Positions 9,323 to 18,090 of a DNA stretch of 64,000 nt are shown piece by piece. Origin of the DNA: Erwinia tasmaniensis Et1/99. Its GTDB lineage: Bacteria; Pseudomonadota; Gammaproteobacteria; Enterobacterales; Enterobacteriaceae. The notes beneath the pieces are model-generated. The model did no database searches, was not told where the DNA came from, and saw only the letters and a program-made list of their open reading frames with translations. The position numbers were made by a program, and so were the translations under genes. Every line of letters begins with the position of its first letter. The first letter of the stretch is position 1. The stretch lies in NCBI RefSeq assembly GCF_000026185.1, contig NC_010694.1, positions 1,922,001 to 1,986,000 of the forward strand, given 5' to 3'.

Positions 9323-9793
9323 ATGAATAAAAAATTTATTATTGCGGCCATTCTGGTGATTATCGCCAGCTATGCCGGACTCCATAAACAGGGCGCGCAC
9401 ACGGCGAATGGTCCTGGTCAGCACACACAGACTGGCGCAGTGCGTACAGAAAGCAGGGATATCAGCGTACTGACCCAGCAGCAAAGGGTCGCCGACTATC
9501 TTCAACAGCATCAGCAGCTGCCTGATTACTATATCCGTAAGGGTGAGGCACGCCGTCAGGGTTGGGATCCGGCAAAGGGCAACCTGTGCAGCGCATTGCC
9601 CGGCAGGGCGATTGGCGGTGACCGCTTTAGCAATCGTGAAGGTGGATTACCCGACAAGGCCGGTCGGCGCTGGTTTGAAGCCGATGTCAACTATCAGTGT
9701 GGCCGACGCGGCACGGATCGTATGCTGTACTCAAGCGATGGGCTGATCTTTGTCACAAAAGACCATTATCGCCATTTCGAGCAGGTGAAATAA
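9323..9793 (+). CDS. Secreted barnase-like guanyl-specific ribonuclease
   Basis: Extracellular or periplasmic RNase of the barnase (N1/T1) family. Residues 1-20 form a membrane/signal segment; the RNase domain (about 52-156) aligns collinearly with Bacillus barnase: VADYL, LPDYYI, EARRQGWDPAKGNL, IGGDRFSNREG, EADVNY, DRMLYSSDGLI, TKDHY. The catalytic set is present: E119 (barnase E73), R133 (R87) and H148 (H102). Two cysteines absent from barnase (C89, C126) could form a disulfide, fitting export. The barstar gene starts one base after its stop. Activity towards competitors or in nutrient RNA breakdown is an inference; the signal may also act as a membrane anchor. Confidence 0.93.
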   Translation: MNKKFIIAAILVIIASYAGLHKQGAHTANGPGQHTQTGAVRTESRDISVLTQQQRVADYLQQHQQLPDYYIRKGEARRQGWDPAKGNLCSALPGRAIGGDRFSNREGGLPDKAGRRWFEADVNYQCGRRGTDRMLYSSDGLIFVTKDHYRHFEQVK

Positions 9794-9794
9794 G

Positions 9795-10070
9795 ATGCTG
9801 CAGGTAAGTTTTGATCTACGGCGGATAAAGGACAGCACCGACTTCTACCGCCAGTTTGCACTTAAATTCGAGCTGGTTTTTTTTGGCGACAATCTGGACG
9901 CGCTTTGGGATACGCTCACCGCGGGCGTACCGTTGCCGCTGCGCATCACTTTACGCCATCTGCACGGACATCCGCACCAGAATGACCTGGCGCGGATTGT
10001 GGCCGTTATGAAAGAGGCGGAGCAGGAAACTGAGGGGGCGTTCAGCGTCCGCGTCAGCGAAAAAGCGTGA
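9795..10070 (+). CDS. Barstar-like ribonuclease inhibitor
   Basis: A 91-residue cytoplasmic inhibitor of the adjacent barnase. The diagnostic helix GDNLDALWDTL matches barstar, and the acidic residues that plug the barnase active site are conserved at the same positions (D35 and D39). The gap to the barnase stop codon is one base, so the two are translationally coupled; the inhibitor protects the producer before the enzyme is exported. It is longer-spaced in the C-terminal half (LRHLHGHPHQND) than Bacillus barstar, as in the YhcO branch of the family. Confidence 0.93.
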   Translation: MLQVSFDLRRIKDSTDFYRQFALKFELVFFGDNLDALWDTLTAGVPLPLRITLRHLHGHPHQNDLARIVAVMKEAEQETEGAFSVRVSEKA

Positions 10071-10125
10071 CGCAAACGGTACGGGCCTGTGACAATGGCG
10101 GCCTGACATCAGCGGGCTGCACCGC

Positions 10126-12525
10126 CTATTGGCGGATCAACGCTAATATCTGCGCCAGCTTTTCCCGCTGTTCTCCGCTAATTTCGCCAGAGGCTGCATA
10201 TCCGGCATTCTGCACAATCGTTTCGTTCAGGCCTACCAGCCAGTCGTAGATATAGAAGGCGGCATGGTTGTTCGGCTTTAGTGCCAGACGGCTCAAACGC
10301 TGCCCGGGGCCGAGATCCACGGTCTGCGCTTCCGGTTTGGCAAAAATTTTCTGTCCACGATTGATCCGGCTTTCGGGGCGCTGCTCCTCTGGCCGCTGCT
10401 GAAAACCAAGCCAGGCAACAAAATCGCCCAACACGCTTAGCGCACGCGAAACCTGACGGTCGGCGATCTGTTCGGCGGGTAACCCCTGGGTGTCGTCGTC
10501 GGCCAACATCTTTATCAGCGCATTTTCCAATTCCAGACGAACGCTGGCGGTAATCAGCTCCTCGGTCAGCATCTCCAGCGTCGGTTTACTGACGCCCAGC
10601 AACTCCAGCAGCGCACCGTGGTCCGGCAGCAGGCGCAGCTGGTTGATCCAGTGGCGATAGACGGTTTGCGCAAACTCGGCTTCTGGGTTTGTCTGGGGCG
10701 CGCTTTGGTAACTGGTTTGCACCGCCGTGAGCGGCTGGTCGCTAAGGAGATCGATGGTCATGCCGATACCAAACGGATCGGCTTCACTAAGACTGTATTC
10801 ATCTGCCGTGGTGCGATGTTGAAGATGCTGGCGTTGCAGAAAAAGATGACGCAAGGTGTCGCGATCCGGAACCAGCCGTTCCAGCAGTTCACCGTGGACG
10901 CCTGTACGCGTCTGCAAGGCTTTCAGCAGCGTTTCAGCAATGCGTATCCGCTGCGCCGGATCTTCGCCCTCTGCCGCCTGATACCAGCGGCCCAGCAGAT
11001 TTTCTCTTAGCTCACGCTGGATCTCCGTTCGCTGACTGGCAATGCGTTGCAGTTTGCCCTCAAGACGCACCTCATTGACCAGGTAGCCAGCCATGCGCTG
11101 CACGCCTTTCGCATCCATCGCCAGCATCGCGCCCCAGGCGTCGCCCGGATTGCCGACAAAACGCTGCACTGCCGCATCACAATGATGGCCATGAGTAATG
11201 CGCTGGTCGAACGGTGTCATGGCCCAGATTAGCCCCGGCTTGCGCCCGTTGCGTAGTGCACTGGTTTCTCCCTGGGTCTGTTTAACCCAGAAGTCCAGCA
11301 AGCGCCCTACGGGGCGGATCTCATCTCGCCGTGCCGCGGCACTGCACACCAGCAGATGAGTGATATCCTGCTGCTGTGCGGCGCGCTGAAGCAGGAACGG
11401 ACGTCGCGCCTGTAAAAAATCCAGCGCCAGGGCATGCTGTTCATCGTCCGGCAGTACCGCAGATGCGTCAAATCCCGGATAATCAAGGAGATCGACTTCG
11501 CTAAACAAATCTTCACGCGGCGCGCTGTACAAGGGCAACAGGATCTCCCGGCTCAACAGCGTGAGTTCTGCCAACGCTACGCTGACGGCGGGTAGCGCGC
11601 GCCCGTTGTGGCGCGGCTGTACCTGTAATGTCAGGTCTGACGAGGCGTTAAACTGACTGACGCCGGAACGGTAGAGCAGGCTGTAACAGGGTTCATCCAC
11701 TATGCTCAGCGGAGCACGCACCTGACCCACGCAGGAAAGATGATGCAACACGTGCGCCAGCTGGCGGTATAGCGCGGTGAGCTGGCGATCTTCGCCCCAC
11801 AGCAGAGAAAACAGACGGGCGCGGTCATCCACGCCCAGCTGCGGGGCCAGCTCGACCGCCTGCGGCCAGAAGTGGCTCTCCAGCGCCGCGCGAGTTGGCA
11901 AGCTCTGGTGAAGGGTATCCCACAGCGCGACCATTTGAGCACGGTCGATACCGTCGATCCCCTCTGGCTGGCGATACATCGCCACGTTTTTTAGCTTATC
12001 TTCAAGCTGATGTTCGTCAAGCGCCGCTTTTTCTTCAACACGTTGACCGCTAGTCTGATGATATTGCAGCGCCAGAACCGCCACCAGTTCGCATTCGGTG
12101 AGCAGCTCCAGCTGAACCGGCCAACCGCTGTCGCCGACGTGTTGCTGCCCACTGAAGCGCAGAACCAGGTTAGCCGTTTGCTGCTGTGGGTTAAGCTGTC
12201 CGGCGTAGTCGAGTACGCTGTTGCCCAGTGCACACTCGACGCGCCCTTTGTCGCTGGCTGCCAGCGCGCCAATAAGATAAGACTTGCCGGCCTGCGCCAG
12301 GCCAAACAGGCCAATGGCGCAAGGAAGTTCGGCCTGGCGAGTCAGCACGCTGGCGCGGTTGTGCTGGCGCACCAGCTTGATTGCCAGACGGTCTGCTTCG
12401 CGATCCAGACGGCGTGACTGCTGGCGAGTGACCTCCAGCCATTCCAGCGCTTTGCCAATGCCTCTGTTAAGGGCATCACGTCGGTTATTCACCTGCGCGG
12501 AAAGAATATTATGAAGAGATTTCAT
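10126..12525 (-). CDS. srfC: SrfC, putative virulence-associated P-loop GTPase
   Basis: Third gene of the srfABC operon. The 799-residue product has a P-loop near residue 75 (GLAQAGKSYLIGAL, GxxxxGKS) and a DxxG-like LDYPGFDAS around 350, as in dynamin-like or large GTPases. I recognise it by its order behind srfB and by the N-terminal signature. Its start overlaps the srfB stop by 4 nt (ATGA), so translation is coupled. Srf proteins were first named in Salmonella as SsrB-regulated factors and are encoded as an operon in several enterobacteria, including insect associates. Biochemical role remains unsettled. Confidence 0.85.
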   Translation of the reverse strand: MKSLHNILSAQVNNRRDALNRGIGKALEWLEVTRQQSRRLDREADRLAIKLVRQHNRASVLTRQAELPCAIGLFGLAQAGKSYLIGALAASDKGRVECALGNSVLDYAGQLNPQQQTANLVLRFSGQQHVGDSGWPVQLELLTECELVAVLALQYHQTSGQRVEEKAALDEHQLEDKLKNVAMYRQPEGIDGIDRAQMVALWDTLHQSLPTRAALESHFWPQAVELAPQLGVDDRARLFSLLWGEDRQLTALYRQLAHVLHHLSCVGQVRAPLSIVDEPCYSLLYRSGVSQFNASSDLTLQVQPRHNGRALPAVSVALAELTLLSREILLPLYSAPREDLFSEVDLLDYPGFDASAVLPDDEQHALALDFLQARRPFLLQRAAQQQDITHLLVCSAAARRDEIRPVGRLLDFWVKQTQGETSALRNGRKPGLIWAMTPFDQRITHGHHCDAAVQRFVGNPGDAWGAMLAMDAKGVQRMAGYLVNEVRLEGKLQRIASQRTEIQRELRENLLGRWYQAAEGEDPAQRIRIAETLLKALQTRTGVHGELLERLVPDRDTLRHLFLQRQHLQHRTTADEYSLSEADPFGIGMTIDLLSDQPLTAVQTSYQSAPQTNPEAEFAQTVYRHWINQLRLLPDHGALLELLGVSKPTLEMLTEELITASVRLELENALIKMLADDDTQGLPAEQIADRQVSRALSVLGDFVAWLGFQQRPEEQRPESRINRGQKIFAKPEAQTVDLGPGQRLSRLALKPNNHAAFYIYDWLVGLNETIVQNAGYAASGEISGEQREKLAQILALIRQ

Positions 12526-15509
12526 TTTTTGTAGACGCTCCCGCTGTCAATCCAGTAATGCGTCGTGCCCGAACCGCTGCCGGCCAGCGTATTGAGCTTC
12601 AGATGCAGGTGTTCCAGCGGAACCTGGCTACCGTCATCCAGAGTGGCATCGGCAATCGCAAAACGTTCCGGGCCGAAGTCGCCGAACGGACGGCTTACCG
12701 CCAGCTTGATACGCAGTACCTTATCGCCAGCCACGCTACGTGCCAGCTGCGGGTCGATAATCGTCAGTGTATACAGTGGCGACGCGGGCCAGCGGTCATT
12801 ATCCAGCTGGCGGAAACCGAGCGTTAGCGCGCCACGTACCTGAAAGCGGCTGCGCACATCCAGATTAAAATGCTGTTGGTCGAGATCAATATCGCTGTAC
12901 CAGACGTTATCTGCCGTCAGCGCGCCCGTTCCATCAAGCATACCCAGATAGCGAATGGTGGAATAGGGCTGGAAATCACCGGCCTTAAACCAAAAGTTGC
13001 CAAGACGCAGATCCAGCGAAAGCAGGCACAGCATTGCCCCAACCGCCGCGGTAGATTTCGGATTTTCGATTTTTCCCTGTTTGTTAAACGGATACCAGTC
13101 GTTAGTGTGATAGCCATCCAGAGATAAAATACGGCTAACCGGCAGCGGCTGCAAATGACGGAACAGCGCCTGTACGCCGGGAAAACGAGAGGGGCGGCCG
13201 GTTAACAGCAGCACGTCACAGTCATAAACGGCCACGACTTCAGACATCGAACGCAGGCTGTGGGTGATATTCATGCGCGGCGACAGGAATTCCGCATGCA
13301 GCTTACTGAGCCGAACGATCAGCACAACGTCCAGAATGTTAAACGCCGGCGAATCGCCGGGCAGCTCGCCCTGTATTTCTCGATTAATATAATCGAGCAG
13401 CTTTTCGGTCGGTGCCTGTGCCAGTAATTCCCCCAGACGTGCATCAATTTCTGCATTGATATCGAGCGGATCGAAATTTTCGTAGGCGGCAAGGATGGCC
13501 TGGCCCAATGGCATAAACAGCTGCAACGTAACCTGCTGGCGCAGCGTAGAGTGACCGTCCATATAGCCTTCATGACCAAAAAGGCGGGTCATCACGGCTT
13601 CCGGATTAACCATTCCGGCCTGTTTAAACGCGGCCTGTAACGCGGGGAGCACGTACAGCTGGATCACGTCCAGCAGGATATCATCTCCCGCCAGCTTGAA
13701 GCCTTCGCGAAACAGCAGGCGTGGTGAAATCTTCACGTTGTTACCCACGCCGTCGTCCAGCCGATACTGGGTGATGGCTAAATCGGTGGTGCCGCCGCCA
13801 ATATCGATTGAGGCGATGCGCAGCGTTTTACCTGCGGGTTCATCGGCCGATCGGGCGCGGTCAGGGCGCGCCATGCTGGCAAAGAAAGCCTCCGCACGAC
13901 CGCCAAAGTTGACCTGTGTTTCGTTATAGAGATACACCATTTGGCCACAGGTGGCCTCATCCCATTCCATCTGCACCTGAGGAACGGGCACGCTGCTTTT
14001 TGCCTGGTCCTGCATATGGGTAAAATCATCGTCCTGTGGGTGCCAGCCCATCGCTTTCCATACCAGCGCAATCGCTTCCTGCATACGGCGACGGAATATT
14101 TCGCGTTCGGGTTTGGGCATCGCCGAAGGCAGGGTGAGGATAATATTGCGCAGCTGGCGCGGCGCGCTGCTGTGCAGCATTTTGTGACGTTGTAACGGAC
14201 TGTTCATCTGTAGCAGCGCCTGCGCCAACAGTTCGGACAGCATCAGGCTCATCAGCGAGCTGCGGCTGTAATGCGCGGCAAATACCGGAAGACGATCCTC
14301 CAGCGCGATGCGGTACAGCGGCTGCCCCTCGTCGTTAATCAAATTGGTGAGCGGCGCGGCGATGGCGAGCGATTCCTGCATCAGCTTGCCCGGCATACGG
14401 CTAAAGCGCCAACCCGGCGTATAGCTCTCCTCATCCCACAGATAGCGGCGCGGACTGGAGAGGCCGGTTGCGCCCTCAGTACCGAGGCGCTGTAGCGCCA
14501 GCTGAGCGGCTTCGCGGCCTACGCGCGTGATTGACGGCCAGATAAACGCATCATCGCGCCCGCTTTCCAGCGAGAAATTTTGTTTACCGAAACTGGCCTG
14601 GGCGAACTCAACGCGGCTTTCAAACAGTTCGTTATACAGTTGATGCGGATGGCTGAGGTTACGCATCTGTAGTTCATAGGTGTGCCTGAGCCCCTGATGA
14701 TCGTCCGTATGATCTTCAACCATGATGCCGCACGTATGCGAGTTCCCAACATCAAGGATCAGATCGACGCTTATTGCCGGTTGTTGCAACGTGGCGGTGC
14801 TGATTTTTAATTCAGGCAGCGGCAGCTGGTGGGCGAGAAGATGCAGGATATTCAGATAGTGCGCCTGATACTCAAATTCGCGCAGGGCCGTTTTGATATT
14901 GACCTGCGGGCGCTGTTCCAGCAGAGAAGCGCTTTCACTGAAGGCTTCACGCAGCCAGCCATCCACCCAGGTGTGATCGAGAAATTCGGCCAGGTCGTTG
15001 CTGTGGTGCGCCAGCGAAAAACTGACGCCATTCTTCACGTCATTTTCATTAAGCGCCAGCGATTCGTCTTCGCCATCGGGCCAGACTTTGGTATCAAACG
15101 CCAGCACAACCTGATGCGTATTGCCGCCAGCATCCGCCTCATCCAACGCGACGATCTGCACACGTGCCCAGTTATCCGGGCCGCCAATAAAGGTACAGGG
15201 TGGATTAAAACGGAAAAAGGGTAACGGCAGCCACTGGCCGTTAAGCAGCGTCAGCGACTGCTCCAGTGGAAAGCTAAACTCCGGCTTAACCACTTCTTCT
15301 GGCGTACCCGCAGCCTGAGGCAACAGGTACTTGCCGCTTTGCGGATGGTAGTTAAGCCGAAGCAGCGGGCCGTTTGCCGTCTGGCGCACAAACTTTCCCG
15401 GCCAGTCTGCGGCCAGGTCCGGCGTCAAAGCAAAGTCGAGAAACTGAATGCCACTATCCTGTATCAGCGTCATATTGGGCTTAAAGTCTGTCATTTTCGC
15501 CAGCATCAT
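12522..15509 (-). CDS. srfB: SrfB, putative virulence-associated actin/Hsp70-fold protein
   Basis: A 995-residue protein with actin/Hsp70-like ATPase motifs: VDLILDVGNSHTCGIMVED near residue 250 (phosphate-1 loop) and ASIDIGGGTTDLAITQ near 565 (phosphate-2 loop). No signal peptide or membrane segment is evident, so it is probably cytoplasmic. It sits between srfA (stop and start share bases, TAATG) and srfC (4-nt overlap), an arrangement expected for subunits of one complex. Pairing an Hsp70-like ATPase with a P-loop GTPase suggests a chaperone- or assembly-type machine; this is inference. Confidence 0.87.
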   Translation of the reverse strand: MMLAKMTDFKPNMTLIQDSGIQFLDFALTPDLAADWPGKFVRQTANGPLLRLNYHPQSGKYLLPQAAGTPEEVVKPEFSFPLEQSLTLLNGQWLPLPFFRFNPPCTFIGGPDNWARVQIVALDEADAGGNTHQVVLAFDTKVWPDGEDESLALNENDVKNGVSFSLAHHSNDLAEFLDHTWVDGWLREAFSESASLLEQRPQVNIKTALREFEYQAHYLNILHLLAHQLPLPELKISTATLQQPAISVDLILDVGNSHTCGIMVEDHTDDHQGLRHTYELQMRNLSHPHQLYNELFESRVEFAQASFGKQNFSLESGRDDAFIWPSITRVGREAAQLALQRLGTEGATGLSSPRRYLWDEESYTPGWRFSRMPGKLMQESLAIAAPLTNLINDEGQPLYRIALEDRLPVFAAHYSRSSLMSLMLSELLAQALLQMNSPLQRHKMLHSSAPRQLRNIILTLPSAMPKPEREIFRRRMQEAIALVWKAMGWHPQDDDFTHMQDQAKSSVPVPQVQMEWDEATCGQMVYLYNETQVNFGGRAEAFFASMARPDRARSADEPAGKTLRIASIDIGGGTTDLAITQYRLDDGVGNNVKISPRLLFREGFKLAGDDILLDVIQLYVLPALQAAFKQAGMVNPEAVMTRLFGHEGYMDGHSTLRQQVTLQLFMPLGQAILAAYENFDPLDINAEIDARLGELLAQAPTEKLLDYINREIQGELPGDSPAFNILDVVLIVRLSKLHAEFLSPRMNITHSLRSMSEVVAVYDCDVLLLTGRPSRFPGVQALFRHLQPLPVSRILSLDGYHTNDWYPFNKQGKIENPKSTAAVGAMLCLLSLDLRLGNFWFKAGDFQPYSTIRYLGMLDGTGALTADNVWYSDIDLDQQHFNLDVRSRFQVRGALTLGFRQLDNDRWPASPLYTLTIIDPQLARSVAGDKVLRIKLAVSRPFGDFGPERFAIADATLDDGSQVPLEHLHLKLNTLAGSGSGTTHYWIDSGSVYKK

Positions 15510-16852
15510 TATTTATTCTCACGCTTCATGGTCATTGGCAGCACCGTGTCATCGTTGTAGCGGCCGCTGCACTCGGCAGCGCCGATCGCATCCTGTTTGC
15601 AGACCAGCTCCGGCATCTGATAGCGAGAACCGTCGCTACAGCGCGCTTTGTTACGGCTGTTAATGACCAGATTACCCGACTTCATCAGCCCGGCGAACAC
15701 CTCAACCCGACAGCTGACGCCATCACCCTGAGTCATACGCGCGCTGCCTTTACCATTTTGCAGCTGGTATCTGAGCATGGGCGGCGTACCGGTTAACGGA
15801 ACCTTCATCTGCACCTTCACGCGCCAGCTGCCGTTGAGGAACTTGACCGAACCATTCTTGATGGAATCTTGCGGCATGACCAAATCGTCTTTCTGTGCCG
15901 GACGTACCTCCGCCGTCGCCACGGGAGCCGGCGCGGGTTCAGCAACGCGAACAGGCTGAGAAGGGGGGGCAACGGTGGCCGCCGCCAGCGGCAGTTTTAT
16001 TTCCGCCAGGCTAATCACAGGCGTGACGGGGACTGACGCGGTAGGCTGCACGGACTGAGAGGGAGGTGCCGTCGCGGCATCGTTTTCGCCACAGCCTTTT
16101 AGCTGTACGCCAGCCGTGAACATCAACACGGCAGCCGGGACCAGCCAGCCGTAGCGCAACCAGGCTGCGGCGGGGGATTTTACAGGCGCGGCCGGAGGAG
16201 CGGCATCGCCGACAGGTTGAGTAGGCACTTCGCGTTTTTCACTCGTCTGCTCTGGCACAGGGACGATCGCCGGGGCGGCGCTCAACTGTGGTTCAACAGC
16301 AGCGGCAGGACGACTTGCCGCTGGTGCAGTGACCGGCGCCAGACGCGACAGGGCAAGCGGCGGGTCAACCTCATCGGGAGTCAAACAGTCGAAAGCATCC
16401 TGACGGAACTTTTTATCCAATGAGACAAAGCCCCAAAAGGTGATGACCGGCTTGCCATCGACAAGATAAACATAATTTTGATCGGGAAACTGAAGCGCCT
16501 TAGCGAGCAGGGCACCGAATAGCTTCTGGCTTGGCTTATCCGAGTTCAGGGCGCGTTTTCCGATCTCCGAAAAAGCACTCTGGCAAATTAGCAGCTGATT
16601 CAGTGCGGCGCTGCGTGCGCTGTTGCTGGCGGCGGCCCAGGTGGTCACCTTACCAGCCAGCGGAGAGTACCAGTCGATGCGGTCGCCAGCGTCGTTCAGC
16701 TGGGGGATCGCCAGGCAGTCAGCAATCTGTGACTGTTTTCTCAGGCGCAGGGTTTCGCGCAGCTGCAAAGCGGAGAGGTAAACCGGTTGTCCGTTTTCAC
16801 CAAGAGCAAGAAGCGCATTAAGATTTCCACTGCGTAAGAAGATTTTTGCCAC
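15509..16852 (-). CDS. srfA: SrfA, putative membrane-anchored virulence factor
   Basis: First gene of srfABC. The N-terminal 200 residues form a conserved soluble domain (FLRSGNLNALLALGENGQP, LRETLRLRKQSQIADCLA). A Pro/Ala-rich stretch, one membrane helix (WLRYGWLVPAAVLMFTAG) and another Pro-rich linker lead to a C-terminal domain (about 310-447) presumably in the periplasm, with four cysteines. I prefer the GTG at 16852 (447 residues) because AAGG precedes it and homology-like sequence starts there; the frame stays open to a TTG at 16939. The topology suggests SrfA anchors SrfB/SrfC at the inner membrane (inference). Confidence 0.82.
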   Translation of the reverse strand: MAKIFLRSGNLNALLALGENGQPVYLSALQLRETLRLRKQSQIADCLAIPQLNDAGDRIDWYSPLAGKVTTWAAASNSARSAALNQLLICQSAFSEIGKRALNSDKPSQKLFGALLAKALQFPDQNYVYLVDGKPVITFWGFVSLDKKFRQDAFDCLTPDEVDPPLALSRLAPVTAPAASRPAAAVEPQLSAAPAIVPVPEQTSEKREVPTQPVGDAAPPAAPVKSPAAAWLRYGWLVPAAVLMFTAGVQLKGCGENDAATAPPSQSVQPTASVPVTPVISLAEIKLPLAAATVAPPSQPVRVAEPAPAPVATAEVRPAQKDDLVMPQDSIKNGSVKFLNGSWRVKVQMKVPLTGTPPMLRYQLQNGKGSARMTQGDGVSCRVEVFAGLMKSGNLVINSRNKARCSDGSRYQMPELVCKQDAIGAAECSGRYNDDTVLPMTMKRENK

Positions 16853-17548
16853 GCAAAATGCCTTATAGTCGGGTTTGAAGGTTACAGACGGGTCATAGCA
16901 GGCTACTTTAGTGCCGTTCGACTTAAACCAAATGAGCAAACAAACCCTAAATTAGTCCGCTACTTCGGGCATAGAACCGAGGTGGGCAAGGACAGTCCAT
17001 CGTTATCGCTTATTCGCTCGTGGGAAAGGCCAGCCTGTTCAGTCGTTACAAACCGTTGTGCGGCGCATTCTGACTGATGCGGCGGCCCTAAAAGAAATAT
17101 TCAGAGGAGACCTTTGATGAGAAAATTAAATCCAGAGGCTTTCCACATGAGGAAAGTATTCTGTTTTTGATGAAATAAACCGCCGCCCGTTAAAAGATAG
17201 TATCTTATTCTTATTCAAATACTTAAGTCAGAAAGCATCGATAAAAACCCCTCAAAAATAAAAATCGTACAATCAACAAATTTTCTTAAGAAAAGCGCCA
17301 AAAAACGCGCTGCTAGCAGCCGCAGGTAAGGCATAAATATAGGGGAAAATTAGCACATACAAAGATGCGCTAATTTTCCCCTATGCGCGCTAACATATCT
17401 CGTGTTACGGCATCAATAAGCTCTGGCTGGCCCAGCAATGTGTAAAGTTGCCGTAAATTCGGAACAAGCCTAAGCGGGAAACGCTGTTTTTATCAGGCTG
17501 GGGCGCTATGATATCAGGCTGAAACCACGCCGAGGAAATACCCGCATT
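16853..17548. other. srfA upstream region, gene-free, about 700 bp
   Basis: Between the divergent srfA and lipoprotein genes. It holds a 14-bp palindrome TTTTCTTAAGAAAA (17281-17294), an AT-rich stretch (17200-17290) likely to contain the srf promoter, and a long hairpin (listed separately). A 17-codon ORF at 17117-17170 has a GAGGAG ribosome site but no other support. No RNA gene is recognised. Confidence 0.45.
17339..17384. repeat. Long inverted repeat (16-bp perfect arms)
   Basis: ATAGGGGAAAATTAGC is repeated as its exact reverse complement across a 14-nt spacer. The stem extends inward with one mismatch to leave a 6-nt ACAAAG loop. There is no flanking T run in either direction. It may be a terminator of an unseen transcript, a protein-binding palindrome or a small mobile-repeat relic. 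Confidence 0.75.
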
Positions 17549-17983
17549 ATGTTGTATCGTTCGACTCTCGCCACTGTCGCCGTCACCCTGGCGCTTACCG
17601 GCTGTAGCCATAAAGCGGCAGAAGCTCCTGCTGCCGTAGAGATCAGCGCCGCCGAACCCACTCCTGCCGTATCTGAATTTGCCGCAGGGCCAACGCAGAT
17701 CGATGTCTCGCACGTCATCACTCGCGCCGATGATGGCTCAACGGTGATCCTGACTATTGATGATAAAGAGGCGGGAACGCTGGGTCGTGGAGACAGCAAA
17801 TCGCTGTTTGTTCCTGCTGGCAAACATAAGGTCGGAGGCTACGTGCAAACGTTGTTCGGCCTCGGGCGCGTAAGTATTCCGTCTGTCGACGTCACAACAG
17901 AAGCGGATCAGGCGGTCCACGTTGCCTATTCAGTCACCAAAAACAAACCCGCCTTTGCGCTAACAAACACCAAGGCCGGCTAA
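17549..17983 (+). CDS. Small outer-membrane-type lipoprotein, unknown function
   Basis: A 144-residue product with a lipoprotein signal peptide: LALTGCSHK gives a lipobox with C19 as the acylated residue. The residue after Cys is Ser, which predicts outer-membrane sorting. After an Ala/Pro-rich linker comes a compact domain (about 50-140) with a VILTIDDKEAGTLGRGDSKSLFVPAGKH stretch, a beta-rich pattern seen in PEGA-like or lipoprotein domains of unknown role. It stands alone between srfA (divergent) and mqo (convergent). I do not recognise the family by name. Confidence 0.75.
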   Translation: MLYRSTLATVAVTLALTGCSHKAAEAPAAVEISAAEPTPAVSEFAAGPTQIDVSHVITRADDGSTVILTIDDKEAGTLGRGDSKSLFVPAGKHKVGGYVQTLFGLGRVSIPSVDVTTEADQAVHVAYSVTKNKPAFALTNTKAG

Positions 17984-18042
17984 TAGCGACTTATCACTCC
18001 CGTTAGTGCCTGAATTGGGCCAGCAACGTTTTTTCCCATAAA

Positions 18043-18071
18043 AAAAGCCCGGTGATTATCACCGGGCTTTT
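18043..18071. terminator. Bidirectional terminator
   Basis: AAAAGCCCGGTGA / TCACCGGGCTTTT with a TTA loop, perfect 13-bp arms and A/T tracts on both sides. It serves both the lipoprotein gene (+) and mqo (-). Confidence 0.92.
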
Positions 18072-18090
18072 GCCGTTAAATCAGCTGATA

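Noticed and set aside
17117..17170. 17-residue ORF with GAGGAG site in the srf upstream region
   Set aside because: Too short and no motif; noted only in the gap description.
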